In this document: in pieces, positions 41,549 through 53,565 of the stretch
Numbering within the stretch: the first letter of the stretch is position 1
Layout: every line of letters starts with the position of its first letter
DNA from: Adiantum capillus-veneris
Lineage: Eukaryota; Streptophyta; Polypodiopsida; Polypodiales; Pteridaceae
Direction of reading: 5' to 3'
NCBI GenBank assembly: GCA_014529385.2
Contig: CM043968.1
Coordinates: 130,443,018-130,507,017 of the forward strand
DNA: 64,000 nucleotides
Notes under the pieces: generated by a model
Databases searched by the model: none
What the model saw: the letters and a program-made list of their open reading frames with translations, nothing else
Told to the model about the DNA's origin: nothing
Program-made: the position numbers and the translations under genes

Positions 41549-43040
41549 TTGGAGGACCAGTTACAACAGGCTCGCCAGGAGCTTGTTAGCACAGAGGAGA
41601 GGTGCCATGAGTTTGCTTTCCATCGATATGCATCTCAGTGGACACAGGTGGGTGACAGAGTGACTAGTACTTTCTTCGAGGCAGTGGAACCTCGACATAC
41701 ACATGCCAAGGTCAGTCAGTTCGGGAGGCCCGACGGGTCAGTTGCTTTTGAGCCAGAGGACATGCGTGCAGTTGCTACAGACTTTTATCGTGAGTTACTA
41801 TCTACAGAGCCTCAGTCAGAGAGTCAGAATGCATGCAGGGAGTGGGTGTGGGCACAGATGCCTTGCCTTGTGACTGAGGAGATGCTTCAGAGGCTTGAGC
41901 GGCCACTTTAGCTTGAGGAGTTACACACGGCTCTTAGTGCACTTCCCCGTGGTAGCTGTCTAGGTGAGGATGGCTTGACTCCCAGTTTTTTCTTGGAGTA
42001 CTGGGACTTGCTTGGCCCAGATCTCTGTAGTGCTTTTCAATACATTTTGCACACAGGAGAGATGTCTGACAGCATGAGTGAGGGTCTCATCTACCTCATT
42101 CCCAAGGAGGGTGGCTCCTTGGATGAGATTCGATAGTGGCGCCCCATCACTATCCTCATTCAGTCTACAAAATTCTTGCCAAGGCTCTAAGTTTGAGGAT
42201 CCAGTCACTTCTAGAGAGCCTTATACATGGGACTCAGATAGTTTTGTCAAGGAGTGCAGTATCCTTGACAACATCTTTACTTTTTGGGAGGCTTCTACCC
42301 TAGCGCGTCTTTGTGGTGAGGATCTGGTGATTCTTCTTCTCGATTTTGAGAAGGCCTACGACAGAGTTGACTGGGACTTTTTGGAGGGCACTCTACGCAG
42401 GATGGGCTTCTCAGATGCTTGGATTAGAGGGGTGTCAGCTTTGTACAGACGAGCACACAGTCAGGTACTTTTGTCAGGAGGTAGAGGGGATCGTTTCATG
42501 CTCACACATTCGGTCAGACAAGGATGCCTTCTTGCCTCATTCCTCTTTCTGTTCTATGCTGAGGTGATGAGCAGGTTTTTGGTGTCGCAATAGGTTGGTC
42601 TACGTGGCTTAGCACTCCCTATTTGGGGAGATGAGCTACTGGACGCTAAGTTTGCTGACGACTCAGCCTTGTGTTTGGATGGCGAGGAGGCCAACCTTCA
42701 CAGCTGTGAGCAGACTCTTGAGACCTTCTGTTGTGCATCTAGCGCACTGATCAACTATAGAAAGACAGTGGCTTTCTCGGTTGGTAGTGCTCCTGCACCT
42801 GATTGGATGCCAAGTGAGGGTTTCAGGTGGATTCCCCCAGGGACTGCAGTTCGGTACTTGGGCTGTCAAGTTAATTTAAACATGTCTCCCGAGCAGCAGA
42901 TTGCTCCCCTCATGCTGCCTATCAGGAGGAAGTTGCTACATTGGAGCTCCGCACGACTTTCTTTGGCTGGCAGAGTTGTAGTGGCCAACCAGGTGTTGTG
43001 GCTACTATGTGATACATCACTTCTTGCTGGATCTTCTTGA
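41549..43040 (+). pseudogene. LINE reverse transcriptase, broken
   Basis: 41549-41911 is the helical linker before RT. RT boxes follow across frames: EGLIYLIPKEGGSLDEIR then TAG and WRPITIL (~42070-42155), then 42240-42590 with LLLDFEKAYDRVDWDFLEG, SVRQGCLLASFLFLFYAEV and a stop. After it come the catalytic FADD box (~42652) and YLGCQVNL (~42855). RQGCPL is altered to RQGCLL. Used for target-primed reverse transcription. Confidence 0.85.
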
Positions 43041-44980
43041 GTTCTTGTATCAGCCAGGTAGAGAGACTAATTAGGAACTTGCTTTGGTCAGGGTGTGACA
43101 CTCAGACAGCCCGGGCCAAAGTGGCTTGGCCGGTCATCCCTCTTCCTTGTTCACACAGGGAGGGCTTGGGATCATAGACTCAACACAGCAGAGCAAATCC
43201 CTTTTTTGGGAAGTTCATCATCCGAGGATTTCTTCCAGGTGAGGAGCCCTTGAAGGAGTTCTTGCTACAGCGGCTTTGCGCTAGGGTACGTTAGGCAGGA
43301 GGCCCCTGGAAACCTTCGACCAGACGGATCTTTACAGAGATGCGTAGAGTTGGTTTGAGCAAGAGACTAGAGAACTGCTTCACTGTGGGTTTGCTTCGAT
43401 CTTGGGAGCACTTGCATCAAGGCTTGGAGCAGCGACAGCCTACTTGCACGGAGGAGTGCCTGTGACAGCCCCTTGTTTGGAACCCCATGGTTAGCACTCA
43501 GAGAGGCCACTTGGTTGGTAGTTGGCCTCATGTTTCCTGGGGTCCCATGGTAGCGGGTCCAACACGCTCCGATAGGTGACTGGTTACAGTTTTCATGCTT
43601 GTTAGAGGAGTTGCAGGGCTTTCAGTTCTACAGGGCATGAGAGGGGTGCAGAGCATGTGCCAGGACATCTCAGAGGCAGTACCAGCTGAGTGGCTCACAC
43701 CTCTTGAGTCAGCAACGCCCAGATGGATGGGAGCCTTCATGCAACTAGAGGTTCTCATCTCAGTTCAGGCTTGCTTAGAGACTGTTCCCTCCCTGTTTTT
43801 TGAGTTACAGGGTGAGGGATGCTTACAGAAAGTTGCAGAAGAGGCCGGTAGGTGATAGAGTGCGGTTTTCAGAGGATCCGAGTGGTGGGCATCTGTGGGA
43901 GGACTTGTGTCATCGATCCTGACCTAGTGCTCTTGAGACTGGACATTGGAGACTGTGGGCTTGGGCGTGTTGTCCACTGGCACAAGTACAGTGGGATCCT
44001 GGAGAGCGGCTTTGGAGGGACCCTTTCTCTTCTATAGACCACCCAAGTGTCCCTTTGTTCAAGTACAGTGTTCAACTGGGACGTCACATACTTGCAACAC
44101 AGAGAGAGGCTCTCCCTACTACGACGCATCATTGGTAGGAGGAGGGTCTCACAGATGAGTTCTTAGCAGCTTTTTCAGAGAGGTTGTGGGACTCCAGACA
44201 GCCGAGGAGAGTCACTTTGTTTCAGTGGTGGCTGGTCGCACATAGAGCTACAGCGGTTGGGAGCTGGCTTGTGCATAGTGGTCTCTTGGCCGCATGCGCA
44301 GCTTGTGACCATCTTGTGGAGAGTCAACGTCACTCTCTTTGGGACTGTCCCTTGGCACAACAGGTGTGGCTTCATGTTCTTTGGTTGATGCCTTCTCTCT
44401 CCACGGCTCGGTAGTACACTTGGGGGGCAGCGGCTTGGTCCACTCTCACAGGCCCGACACTTCAGTTTGAGCTATCTTCCACCAGTAGGATGATAGTGAT
44501 GAAGGGGGGGAGACCGACACTCCAGCCTGCCATAGAGCTTACTCCATAGGAGTGGTGCAGTGAGAGAGAGGAGTGCTGGGAGCTCATTAGTGGCCTGACA
44601 CTCTGGTTCATCTAGCGGACCCGTTGCTTCCGCATCTTTGAGGCTCGCCCTATACCACCAGCAGAGACCGTTCGCGATCTTTGGTTAGAGCTGATCCACA
44701 CTCTTAGAGGATAGCTTGAGAGACTTCAGGGCATCTCCAACCGCATGAGGGAGCGCAGAGAGGCCTTCCTTGGACTTTGGAGTCCTCGGCCTTTTTTCAC
44801 CATGGTCCAGGCCCCAGGGTGTACTCAGATGGCACTACCATCCACCTGTGCGGCTTTTCCCTCCTCCCATTTCTTGATTTAGCCTCATTGTACATATGTT
44901 GTTTTTTCATTGGGAGAGTCTCCCCATCATGGTTTTTGTAGCCCTGTCTTGAAGAGGTGGTTGTAGCCCTATGGGCAGTT
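43041..44980 (+). pseudogene. LINE 3' coding region with zf-RVT domain
   Basis: Mostly broken frames. 44184-44414 matches the plant zf-RVT domain: FQWWLVAHRATAVGSWL then CAACDHLVESQRHSLWDCPL, keeping the Cys/His cluster. The remainder (43041-44180 and 44415-44980) is decayed ORF2 sequence and 3' UTR. Confidence 0.65.
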
Positions 44981-45020
44981 TCATTAACTAATAGAAGGAT
45001 CTTTTTCTTGGAAAAAAAAG

Positions 45021-46303
45021 ATGACCACATTGAGAATGTTGCTTTCTTTGGTTGCCACTGAAGATATGGAGCTTGATCAAATGGATGTCATTACATCTTT
45101 ATTACATGGTGATCTTGAGGAAGATATTTATAAGCAGCAACCTGAAGGGTTTGTGCTAAAGGGCAAGGAACGTTTGGTATGTAAGCTTCTGAAAAGTCTC
45201 TATGGCTTGAAGCAATCATCCAGACGCAATGGTATCAAAAGTTTGATGCATTTATGCATTCCCTAGGCTATAAGTGCAGTAATGAGGATCCATGTCTTTA
45301 CATGAAAAGAAAACCCAATGGAAAGCTTATTATGCTTATCCTTTATGTAGATGACATGCTTATTGCTGGTCATTCTAAGAAGGACATTGCTGACTTGAAA
45401 ACCAAGCTGAAAAGTCAATTTGACATGAAAGATTTGGGTGAAGCCAATCACATTTTGGGTATGCACATTACTCCTGACCGTAAGAAGAGTTTGTTGTATC
45501 TTTATCAAAAAGAGTATGTGCACAAGGTTCTTGATCGTTTCAACATGCAAAAGGAGAAGGCTTTGAGTACTCCATTGCCTGCATATTTGAAACTTAGCAA
45601 GAACAACTGTCCCAAATCTGTTGAGGAAAAAGCTAGAATGGCTAAGGTTCCTTATGCTTTAGCTTGTGGTAGTCTCATGTATTCCATGGTGGCTACAAGA
45701 CCTGACATTGCACATGCAGTGGGAGTTGTCAGTAGATTTATGTATAACCCTGTTATAAAGCATTGGGATGTTGTCAAGTCGATTCTTAGATACTTGAGTT
45801 GCATTGAAGATAGACAGTTATGCTATGGTCGTGGAGAGTCATCCATTCAGGGATTTGTAGACAATGATTATGTAGGGTGTGTTGACAGTCGTAGATGAAC
45901 AACAGGTTGGATTTACACATTTGCTGGTTGTGCTATTTCTTGGAGATCCTCTCTTCAAGACTATACATCCATTTCTACTACGGAGGCAAAGTATGTTGCA
46001 TTGAGTGAGGCATGCAAAGAAGCTATTTGGCTTGCTTGCCTAGTTAAAGATCTTGGATTGGAGCAGTGTACACAAGTTCTTTATTGTGACAGTCAGAGTG
46101 CTATTGCCTTAGCTAACAATCCAATGTTTCATTCCAGAATAAAACACATTGATGTGCATTATTACTTCAGTCCTGAATGCCTGGCAAACAAGAGCCTTGA
46201 TTTAGTGAAGATTCCTACATTAGAGAACACAGCGGATGCACTCACTAAAAGTCTCTCCAACCATCAGTTTCAGCATTGTCGTGAGTTGATGGACATTGGA
46301 TAA
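45021..46303 (+). pseudogene. Cop-D2 reverse transcriptase and RNase H
   Basis: 45021-45266 carries DVITSLLHGDLEEDIY and LLKSLYGLKQSS; a shift follows. 45254-45898 carries the catalytic box YVDD (31-34), MKDLGEANHILGM, LMYSMVATRPDIAHAVGVVS and the start of RNase H (DNDYVGCVD in place of DADWAGD). After TGA, 46001-46303 has SEACKEAIWLACL and CDSQSAIALANNPMFHSRIKH, ending naturally at MDIG. Two breaks only; RT residues intact. Confidence 0.85.
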
Positions 46304-46358
46304 AGAGTGGTTCTCTTCCATTCTTATGGTCTCCCACATTGGCCATCAAGTGGGAGAA

Positions 46359-46621
46359 TGTTAGGTTTAATGGCCATGTGGCCAACCTCCCATCACTAAT
46401 TGCTATTAACCCTAACTGTACATCTATACACTTGTGTGAGCCACTAATACTAAGTACAATCTATATTGTGCCTTAGTGCAAAAGATAGAGAAGAAAGAAA
46501 TGGGGCACACAATACGTGTTGGCTCTCCCACTCCAACCTGTGTGTGTGGCTATGGTGTTGAGTGTGTGAGTGCGTTTCTTATTTTGCTTCCGTTGTGCTC
46601 CCGGCTCCTCCCCTTCTGCTA
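46359..46621 (+). repeat. Cop-D2 3' LTR (possibly truncated)
   Basis: Starts TGTTAGG after AGTGGGAGAA. Its right end is not proven: Cop-E gag coding (TWRLMTQENP) begins at ~46622 with no clear CA end or primer site. No second copy in the window. Confidence 0.55.
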
Positions 46622-47145
46622 GTACTTGGAGACTTATGACCCAAGAAAATCCTAAAGTTGTCAAGTTTGATGCATTGTGTACATTTCTGTTGCAAGAGTC
46701 ACTTTCCAAAAAAAAACAAGAATAGAGAGTGTACAGTTGAACATGCTTTTATTGTTGCTCAAAGAAAAGGTGGTAAAAGCAATGAAGCCACTTCTCATGG
46801 TTCTTTTGTGAGTGGAATATACCTTATTTCTAATGCTTCTACTGGCAGCAATTCCTCTGAGATTTTTGATGATAAGGGAAAAAGAATATGCAGTGCCATT
46901 ACGATAAAGCTAGTGATCACTTGATCAATCAGTGTCCTAAGTTGAAGGCCAAAGATGCTAAGAAGAAAGAGGGTGGTTTCACTGCAAATGCTGGTTCTAC
47001 TACAAATGCAGTTATTGTTGAGTCTTCTGTGAAACGAGATTGTAATGTTGATGTTGATGCAGAATGGGCTTTTAGTGAAGAGTGTACCTATAACCTTGTT
47101 GTCCATGATGCATGCATGTCAATTGCTGCAGATTCACATGTATGA
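46622..47145 (+). pseudogene. Cop-E gag C-terminus
   Basis: Encodes TWRLMTQENPKVVKFDALC and FLLQESLSKK. After frame changes it carries the knuckle region CHYDKASDHLINQC. Cop-G has CHYCKSNDHLIK at this place, so the second zinc ligand (Cys) has become Asp here. It ends near the stop after ADSHV, just before the protease box. Confidence 0.7.
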
Positions 47146-49800
47146 TATTTTGATAGTGGTGCTACAAAGCACATTACCTCATATCGTGATTTGTTCACCT
47201 CTCTTCAATCTGTCCCTCATGGAAATTCAGTTACTTGTACCAACAATGCCTCTTATCCGGTTCAAGGAGTTGAAAATATTGTGCTTACTGCAAATGGAAG
47301 TTCTTTCACACATGCTGATGCACTTTATGTCCTGGGATCAAGAAGAATCTTTTGTATGTATCTGCACTTGCTAGACTTGGTCTTGTAGTCAAATTTGTGG
47401 ATGACAGATGTACAATACATGATCTTAGTTTCGGTGATGAAATTATTGTATCGGGCATTTTATGACATGGGCTGTATAAGCTCACTTTGTATGACAAGTG
47501 TGGGTAAAATTTTGCAAATGTAGTTTTGGATTCTAAGGCTATTTCATATGCAAAACTTTGGCATGCACGTTTTGGACATCTGAATTTTGCTAGTTTGCTG
47601 CGTTTACAAAAATTTGATATGGTTGCTTTTTTGCCGCGTCTTGAAGCACCTATCAAACATGTTTGTGAAGACTGTATTTTGGGTAAGATGCAGCGTTCAA
47701 ATATTCCAAAAAATAGTTCAGTTAGGGCCACATGCAAGTTGCAACTTGTGAATAGTAATGTTTGTGGGCCCATGCAAACTCCGTCCTTGGGCAATTACCT
47801 TTACTTTGTGATTTTCATTGATGATTACTCCTGGCATGCATGGGTATTTCCAGTTAAAGAGAAGTGCAAAGTATTTATGTGCTTCAAACAATTTCTGGCT
47901 ATGGCCGAAAATGTCTCAAAATGTACTATGGACACCCTCCGTTCTGATCGAGGGAGGGAGTATATGTATCATGAATTAAACACTAGGTTGGTAATGGGAC
48001 ACTTTTATGTCTTGTTAAGTGACCATTTTCCTTGAATTATGTCAAGAGTTTCAAAATGGATTTTGAGGTGCTAACTGTCTAGAAAGTTGTCTCATGAGCT
48101 GAAAAAAACTCGACATTTTTTTGGAATATCAATTCCATCTTTAACCTTGTCCTTGCACAACATTTCACAACCTAAACTGTGCGAAAAAACGGGTCCTGCT
48201 TTTGGCTTTTTTCAACTTTTTGCAGCTATACCACTCTAGAATTCATGTTTGTGAGGTCTATAATGCTAGAGAACTATCTTTAGTAGTCCTCAACATGTCT
48301 TGATGCTTCTAGGGAGAAGTACATGTTAAAGTTGTAAGTTATGACCAAATTACAAAAATTGTCAAATCCTGTTTTTTAGCCAATTTTAGCTCTTCTATGA
48401 TTTTTTTGATAGCTTTCATGATATCCAAATGCAGTTTTGATTTTCTATGTCGCATATTGTAACATAAAGCTAATATTCCTTGAGTTTTGGGGCACCTAAT
48501 ACTCTATTTTGTATAGTAAACAATGATGGTTGATTTTTTCAATTATAGAAGAAAACGAAACATTCTAGTATATCAAGTATAGCTTTTTCAATATTGTTAG
48601 TTTCTTGTGACAACTACATGTATTTTGTAGGTAGTAACCATATCTAGTCATAAGGATCAAATTTGGCTAGATATTGAATAGTTTCTATGGGATTCTACAA
48701 CTCATAATGTTGAACCCAAATTTTTCATGTCTGTTGTATTTAGCACTTCATCTTTGTCCCCAAGATTCCCCTTGGTAAGAGATGTATTATTCTTTTGACA
48801 AGCTCCATGGCTCCTTATGAACCTAAAGGACAATAGGGAATTAAGAAAACATGCATATATTATTTGTATTGAGCGTGGCTATAGAAACTTTGATGATAGG
48901 TTTGCAAAATGGTAAAAATTCAACTTTTTTGTACCTATTTCTTTTGGCAAAACAAAGATTAGTGAGTGAGAAGCAATCATATGTTCAGATCACCAACCCA
49001 TTGAAGTTAACTAGGGAATTAATCTCAAGTCCTACAAAAATCCCTAATCTTATTTTTATGCAACAAAACGTAAAAAAATGATTGTTTTGATGAAAATGTA
49101 ATGGTCCATAAACTTTGGAGGCTTGGTGTGACCAAAAGATGAGAAATTTTACAAGTTTCTTATTTTTTCCATGTGTAGTAGGCCTTGAACTATAACCTCA
49201 TGAAAGGATTTTACAAAATGAGTGGATCTACTATGGTTTTGGAGGTTTTTTTCAAAACCCTGAAAGGACACTTTTATGTCTTGCTAGGTTACCAACCTAG
49301 TGTTAATGCATTTATGGCTAGTCCTGGGATAAAACACCAATGTACAATGTCTCTTACGCCTCAACAAAATGGTTTTGCTGAGAGAGAAAAACAGGTCACT
49401 TAAGAAAATGGCACGATGTACGGTCAAAAGTCAATCTTTGCCACATTTGTTTTGGCTTGAGGCCATCATGTGTGCCACTTATGCACTTAACAAGTGTCCT
49501 ACAAAAGACTTTCAGCCTATTACTCTATATGAAGCATGGCATGATAGAAAGCCTTCTATTGAGCACATGCGTTTTTTGGTTGTTTGGCATATGCTTTGGT
49601 GCCACAAACAAAACGCAAAAAATTAGATGGTAAGGTTGTCAAATGTATTTTTGTTGGTTATAGTTCTGAAAGCAAAGGTTACAAGTTGTATCATCTGCAA
49701 ACAAAGCGAATCTTGGTCTCACGAGATGTTGTGTTTGTGAAAGATTTTGTTCAGTCCTTGTTGTCATGTGCTCGAGATAGTAATGTAAGCTCATAGGACA
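47146..49800 (+). pseudogene. Cop-E protease and integrase, split by TIR insert
   Basis: Protease box DSGATKHIT follows a stop. 47526-47979 has the pre-integrase LWHARFGHLN, zinc Cys (CEDCILGKM) and integrase DVCGP-type (here NVCGP, first Asp lost) and TLRSDRGREY. The coding then jumps over the insert to 49304 (AFMASPGIKHQCTMSLTPQQ). After a frameshift the stretch ends with YEAWHDRKPSIEHM and VKCIFVGYSSESKGYKLY. The catalytic Asp-to-Asn change and the insertion make it inactive. Confidence 0.8.
47980..49303. mobile_element. 1.3-kb TIR element inserted in Cop-E integrase
   Basis: Ends are perfect 15-bp inverted repeats: ACACTAGGTTGGTAA (47980-47994) and its complement (49289-49303). TAA flanks both sides (47977-47979, 49304-49306), a 3-bp target duplication. 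Integrase homology stops and resumes at these points. It has no convincing transposase frame, so it is non-autonomous. The CACTA start would fit CACTA/EnSpm; the TAA duplication and the leading A also fit PIF/Harbinger. Confidence 0.8.
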
Positions 49801-51221
49801 TTTATGCCACTTTGTTACCTCTTTTCAGTGGTGGGAGTTCAACTATAAATTCCAATTAGGCAAATGTACAACCTATGGGGGTTTCTAAAAATGTTACAGA
49901 TCAGCCTATGACTGATGGAGATGTACATGATGTACTTGATGAGAAAAGGGTTGAAAATGAGTAGGCTAGAGGTATGCCAAAATGGTTGGTGCATACATTG
50001 CGTGACAGTAAATTGGATGCACCTTTTCCTAGTCGTACTCATTCAGGCTCTCGCCATGCATCTAATGCATCAGATTGTTATGCTTTGACTGTGTCTAGCT
50101 TACATGATGTTGAGGAACCTCTCTCTTTTGATGAAGCACAAAATTCAAAAAATTGGATGACTACCATGCAATCAGAATATGATGCACTTATAGAAAATGA
50201 CACATGGAGTTTATGTGATTTGACTCTTGGAAAAAATGCCATTGGTATGAAGTGGGTTTATAAGTTGAAACGCAAGCCGGATGGGAAGATGGATCGCTAT
50301 AAGGATCGACTTGTTGCAAAGGGTTATGCACAACAAAAAGGCATAAATTATGAAGAAACTTTTTCTCCCACTTGTCGTATGACTACTGTGCGTTTTCTAT
50401 GTGCATTGGCAGCTCATTTTGGTTGGGAATGTACATCAATCAAACATTACTACTTTCTTGAATGGTGACATATTTGAGGAATTTTATGTAGCGCATCCAC
50501 GCGGTTGTGTCAAGAAAGGATAAAGTGTACATATATAAGAAAGAATTGTATGGGTTGAAGCAATCTCCTCGTGCTTGGAATGAGAAAATTGACACTCATT
50601 TGGTCAAAAGAGGCTTTCGTAACAGTCCAACAGAAAGCACATTGTATGTAAAGCGTGAGGGTGATGTACTTCTCTTGTGGTTCTTTATGTGGATGATTTG
50701 CTGATCACTAGACAAACTAAGAGACATATTACTGATTTAAGGATTATTTGAATGCTACTTTCAAGATGAAAGATTTGAGGCTGTTGCATCATTACTTGGG
50801 TATACAGTTTAAGCAGTGTGATGTGGTATTGCCTTGTGTCAAAAAAGTTACATAGAGACATTACTATGTAAGTTTGGACTTGAGGATTGCAAACTTATTG
50901 CCACTCCCATGGAAACATGTTTGAAGTTGAGTCTTCATGATGTTGGTGATCCTGCCACACTGTCACTCTTTACCAAACTGCTGTTGGCTACCTCATTTAT
51001 GTATGAAACATGAGGCCGGATATTTAGTTTGCAGTCTCATAGGTTAGACTGCAAAGATTCATGCATAGCCCAGGGTATAAGCATTGGCAGGTTGTCAAGA
51101 AGATTTTTTGCTACTTGAGTGACACTTTACATCTTGGATTGTTTTATCCCAAGCGAAGATCATTTTTTCCAGACTTACATGCTTTTTTGGTCTCATATTG
51201 GGCTGGTTGTTTCGACATGTG

Positions 51222-51285
51222 TATTGGGCTTGGGCTATGGAGGGGGATATCGAAGAGCTGCCATGGCTTGGAGGGAGCACAGAGA

Positions 51286-51366
<81 letters not shown>

Positions 51367-51553
51367 CTAACAAGAGCAGCACAACACCATATGAAAAATA
51401 GCACACTATATTCAATTTGTGAAACCCTTACATATATAATGTGAAAACCTTGCCATGTAAACTGCATGCTAGACCTTACTCGTAACAGGTTTGCCTACAT
51501 GCCATAGGGCATATTCATGGGGAGACGACACCGACAAGGGCTTGAACTCAACA
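51222..51553 (-). repeat. F-element 3' LTR
   Basis: Contains a ~77-bp (GA)n tract at 51289-51365. On the minus strand it starts TGTTGAGTTCAAGCCC after GAGGGGGGGAT. Confidence 0.82.
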
Positions 51554-52104
51554 ATCCCCCCCTCAAGCCCAACTAGATAGTCCACTCATGATACCTCGAG
51601 TTTTGGTGTACTCGTCAACCGTGAGTTTTAGTTTCTCTCACAAACAAGGATTTTGGTGTATCCATAGCCTAGTGCTATGATAGTGAACCCCCACTTGAAC
51701 AGATAGGGTGTGGGTTGAAAAGTTAGCTACCAATAAATGGAGTTTTGGGTTCATTGCCAAACCTTGGGTTTAAGGTGTACCCAGTAACCTCATGAGAAGC
51801 AGAACAAAATAAGACTTGAACAATAACTAATAGTTTGGGAGGTTTTACCACTCATGTGTGGCAGTGTCTATACCCGTACAATGAATGTCATGGCATGACT
51901 GACAATAGATACAATAAAAGAGGCTTGATTGAAAAAAGTGTATGATTGTTTTGACAATAGACAAAAAGAGGATAAATCTATGACACTGAACAAAAAAAAA
52001 TAGTTTTTTGTATTCTGCATCTATAGCTTGTTGCTACAAACCTTTGATTTGAGTGATTTTCATTTATCAAATCACCATTTGTGAGAATAACTTGTCTCAT
52101 CGGA

Positions 52105-52563
52105 TTAGTCTCTACTGTTATCTCGTCTTGGAGAACCCGTTTGAATCCATAAAGCATAAGAAAAAACGCCATGAGATGGCTTTTGAAAAACTCGGAGTCC
52201 ATTAAGGATGCTCACTTTGTGATTGTTGAAGTTCAAGTTTGCAGCTTTTTGAAATGCTTTGTTGAGAGGCCCTTTGTGGCTTTTAAATTCCAAGCCAAGG
52301 CTTGCCGATTTTTTGCAAATCTGGAATTCACAGTTTGTTGAGGTTGAAAGTAAGCCTCCGGAATCACTTGCTAATCTACTATGAGCATCGAGCATCGAGC
52401 ACCGAGCACCGAGAGTGTGAATAGGCACTTGATTAAATCCAAAGGGGATCAAATAAGGTGGACGATTGGTAAAACCAATGTGAAAATAAAATAACGCCTC
52501 TGTAGTTGATTCGAGCAGAAAAGAACGAACAACGTTGATGCCATTTTTCTTAAGGGCTTCCAA
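52105..52563 (-). CDS. Unrecognised 152-codon ORF inside F element
   Basis: Minus strand, the element's own sense, ~190 bp after its primer site. Product begins MEALKKNGINVVRSFLLEST. No gag, protease, RT or known host domain recognised; composition is ordinary. It could be captured host coding sequence, a short Gag-like remnant or a chance frame. Confidence 0.3.
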   Translation of the reverse strand: MEALKKNGINVVRSFLLESTTEALFYFHIGFTNRPPYLIPFGFNQVPIHTLGARCSMLDAHSRLASDSGGLLSTSTNCEFQICKKSASLGLEFKSHKGPLNKAFQKAANLNFNNHKVSILNGLRVFQKPSHGVFSYALWIQTGSPRRDNSRD

Positions 52564-52751
52564 TAGAGACGAAATTAGAAGACGATGTAGTGTTGAAAAC
52601 TCACTAGCTTGCCAGGGTGATTTTTTTGTGATACCGGGTATGAGCCGTTTGATGCAGGTCGACCCACGAGCTTTCCCCTCTACAAACGACGGTTCTCATA
52701 GCGTTTCGAGTAGAGGCTTCTGTTTCCAAGATCTTCAAGCTCTGATACGCG

Positions 52752-52821
52752 TGTTGGACTTGGGCTATGGAGGGTGATATCGGAGAGCTGCCATGGCTTG
52801 GAGGGAGCGCAAAGAAACCAC

Positions 52822-52873
<52 letters not shown>

Positions 52874-53057
52874 ACGAGAGCAGAACGACACCAAAAGAAA
52901 AATAACACACTATATTAAATTTTTGAAACCCTTACATATAATTTGAAAACCTTGCCATGCAAACTGCATGCTAGACTTTACTCGTAACATGCTTGCGTGC
53001 ATGTCATAGGGCATATTCCCATTGGGAGACTACACTGACAAGGGCTTGAACCCAACA
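52752..53057 (-). repeat. F-element 5' LTR
   Basis: Contains a shorter (GA)n tract (52826-52869). It differs from the other LTR by many substitutions, so this is an older insertion than Gyp-I. Confidence 0.82.
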
Positions 53058-53565
53058 ACGCGAGTGTCCACAAGTGGTTTTTGTTTCATGCTTGGCAATT
53101 CATGTATATCATGGTTGAGCAAGAAGCAACCTATAGTGGCCACTTCTAGTTGTGAGGCTGAGTACATGGCAGTCTTCATAGCTACATTTGAATGTGTATG
53201 GCTCAAACGCCTTATGGATGATTTGGGTCTTGGACAGGACACTGCCAACACTATCTACACTGACAATCAAAGCGCATTGTTAGTTGCGAGGAAACCAATG
53301 TTTTATGCTCACACAAAGCACATTGAGGTGCATTACCACTATGTCAAGGAGAAGCTCTCAGCATGAGAGATTAGCTTGGCTTATGTGCCAACACAGGACA
53401 ACCTTGCAGATCTTTTTAGAAAGGCATTGTCTCATGAGAAGTTTGAAGCTTTCCACAAAGCTTTGGGCTTACTCCCCTTTGTGAATTGATCATGTCCTCA
53501 ACGCATGGCACTTTCCTTTACTCTATGTGCCAGCTCTCGTTCACCGCATCACTCGAGGTGGAACT

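Larger units (their letters stand above)
40749..45019 (+). mobile_element. LINE (non-LTR retrotransposon), 5' truncated and decayed
   Basis: Plus-strand order: endonuclease (EEP) fragments 40849-41350, linker 41549-41911, RT 41912-43040, zf-RVT region 44184-44414, then a 3' end with a short A-run (45011-45019). No ORF1 is present; the 5' end abuts the Gyp-H LTR. The 3' end abuts copia RT (Cop-D2). Numerous stops. The order EN-RT-zf-RVT is that of plant L1-type LINEs. Confidence 0.85.
45020..46621 (+). mobile_element. Cop-D2: 3' part of a Ty1/copia element
   Basis: Begins inside RT (MTTLRMLLSLVATEDMELDQ) right after the LINE A-run. Continues through RT and RNase H to a stop at ~46303, a polypurine tract (46348-46358) and an LTR starting TGTTAGGTTTAATGGCC at 46359. 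Integrase and early RT are absent. It could be the other half of Cop-D1, but no overlapping sequence proves it. Confidence 0.75.
51222..53057 (-). mobile_element. Small LTR element (F) nested in Cop-E RNase H
   Basis: Direct repeats 51222-51553 and 52752-53057 (332 and 306 bp) start TATTGG/TGTTGG and end CTCAACA/CCCAACA. On the minus strand TATCAGAGCTTGAAG directly follows the right LTR, a decayed initiator-Met primer site (TGGTATCAGAGC), and a G7 purine tract precedes the left LTR. Flanks are ATGTG (51217-51221) and ACGCG (53058-53062), one target duplication altered by two C-to-T changes. The 1.2 kb interior has no gag or pol domain. Best called TRIM/LARD-like. Confidence 0.82.
49974..53490 (+). 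pseudogene. Cop-E reverse transcriptase and RNase H, split by LTR insert
   Basis: 49974-50468 carries NWMTTMQSEYDALIENDTWS, MKWVYKLKRKPDGK and VAKGYAQQKGINYEETFSP. After shifts come the LYGLKQSPRAWN block and, near 50683, YVDDLL in a slipped frame. RNase H starts ~51190 (SYWAGCFD), is split by the insert, and resumes at 53058 (STSGFCFMLGNSCISWLSKK, SSCEAEYMAV, TDNQSALLVARKPMFYAHTKH). A TGA follows KEKLSA, then coding-like sequence runs to LLPFVN. About seven stops or shifts. Confidence 0.82.

Noticed and set aside
23536-46621. Cop-D1 and Cop-D2 as one copia element split by a 20-kb insertion
   Set aside because: Integrase and early RT are missing from both pieces, no target duplication or shared LTR was found, and they may be different families.
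51222-53057. F element as a Helitron or simple segmental duplication
   Set aside because: Direct terminal repeats, an initiator-Met-like primer site, a G-rich purine tract and a 5-bp target duplication fit an LTR element.
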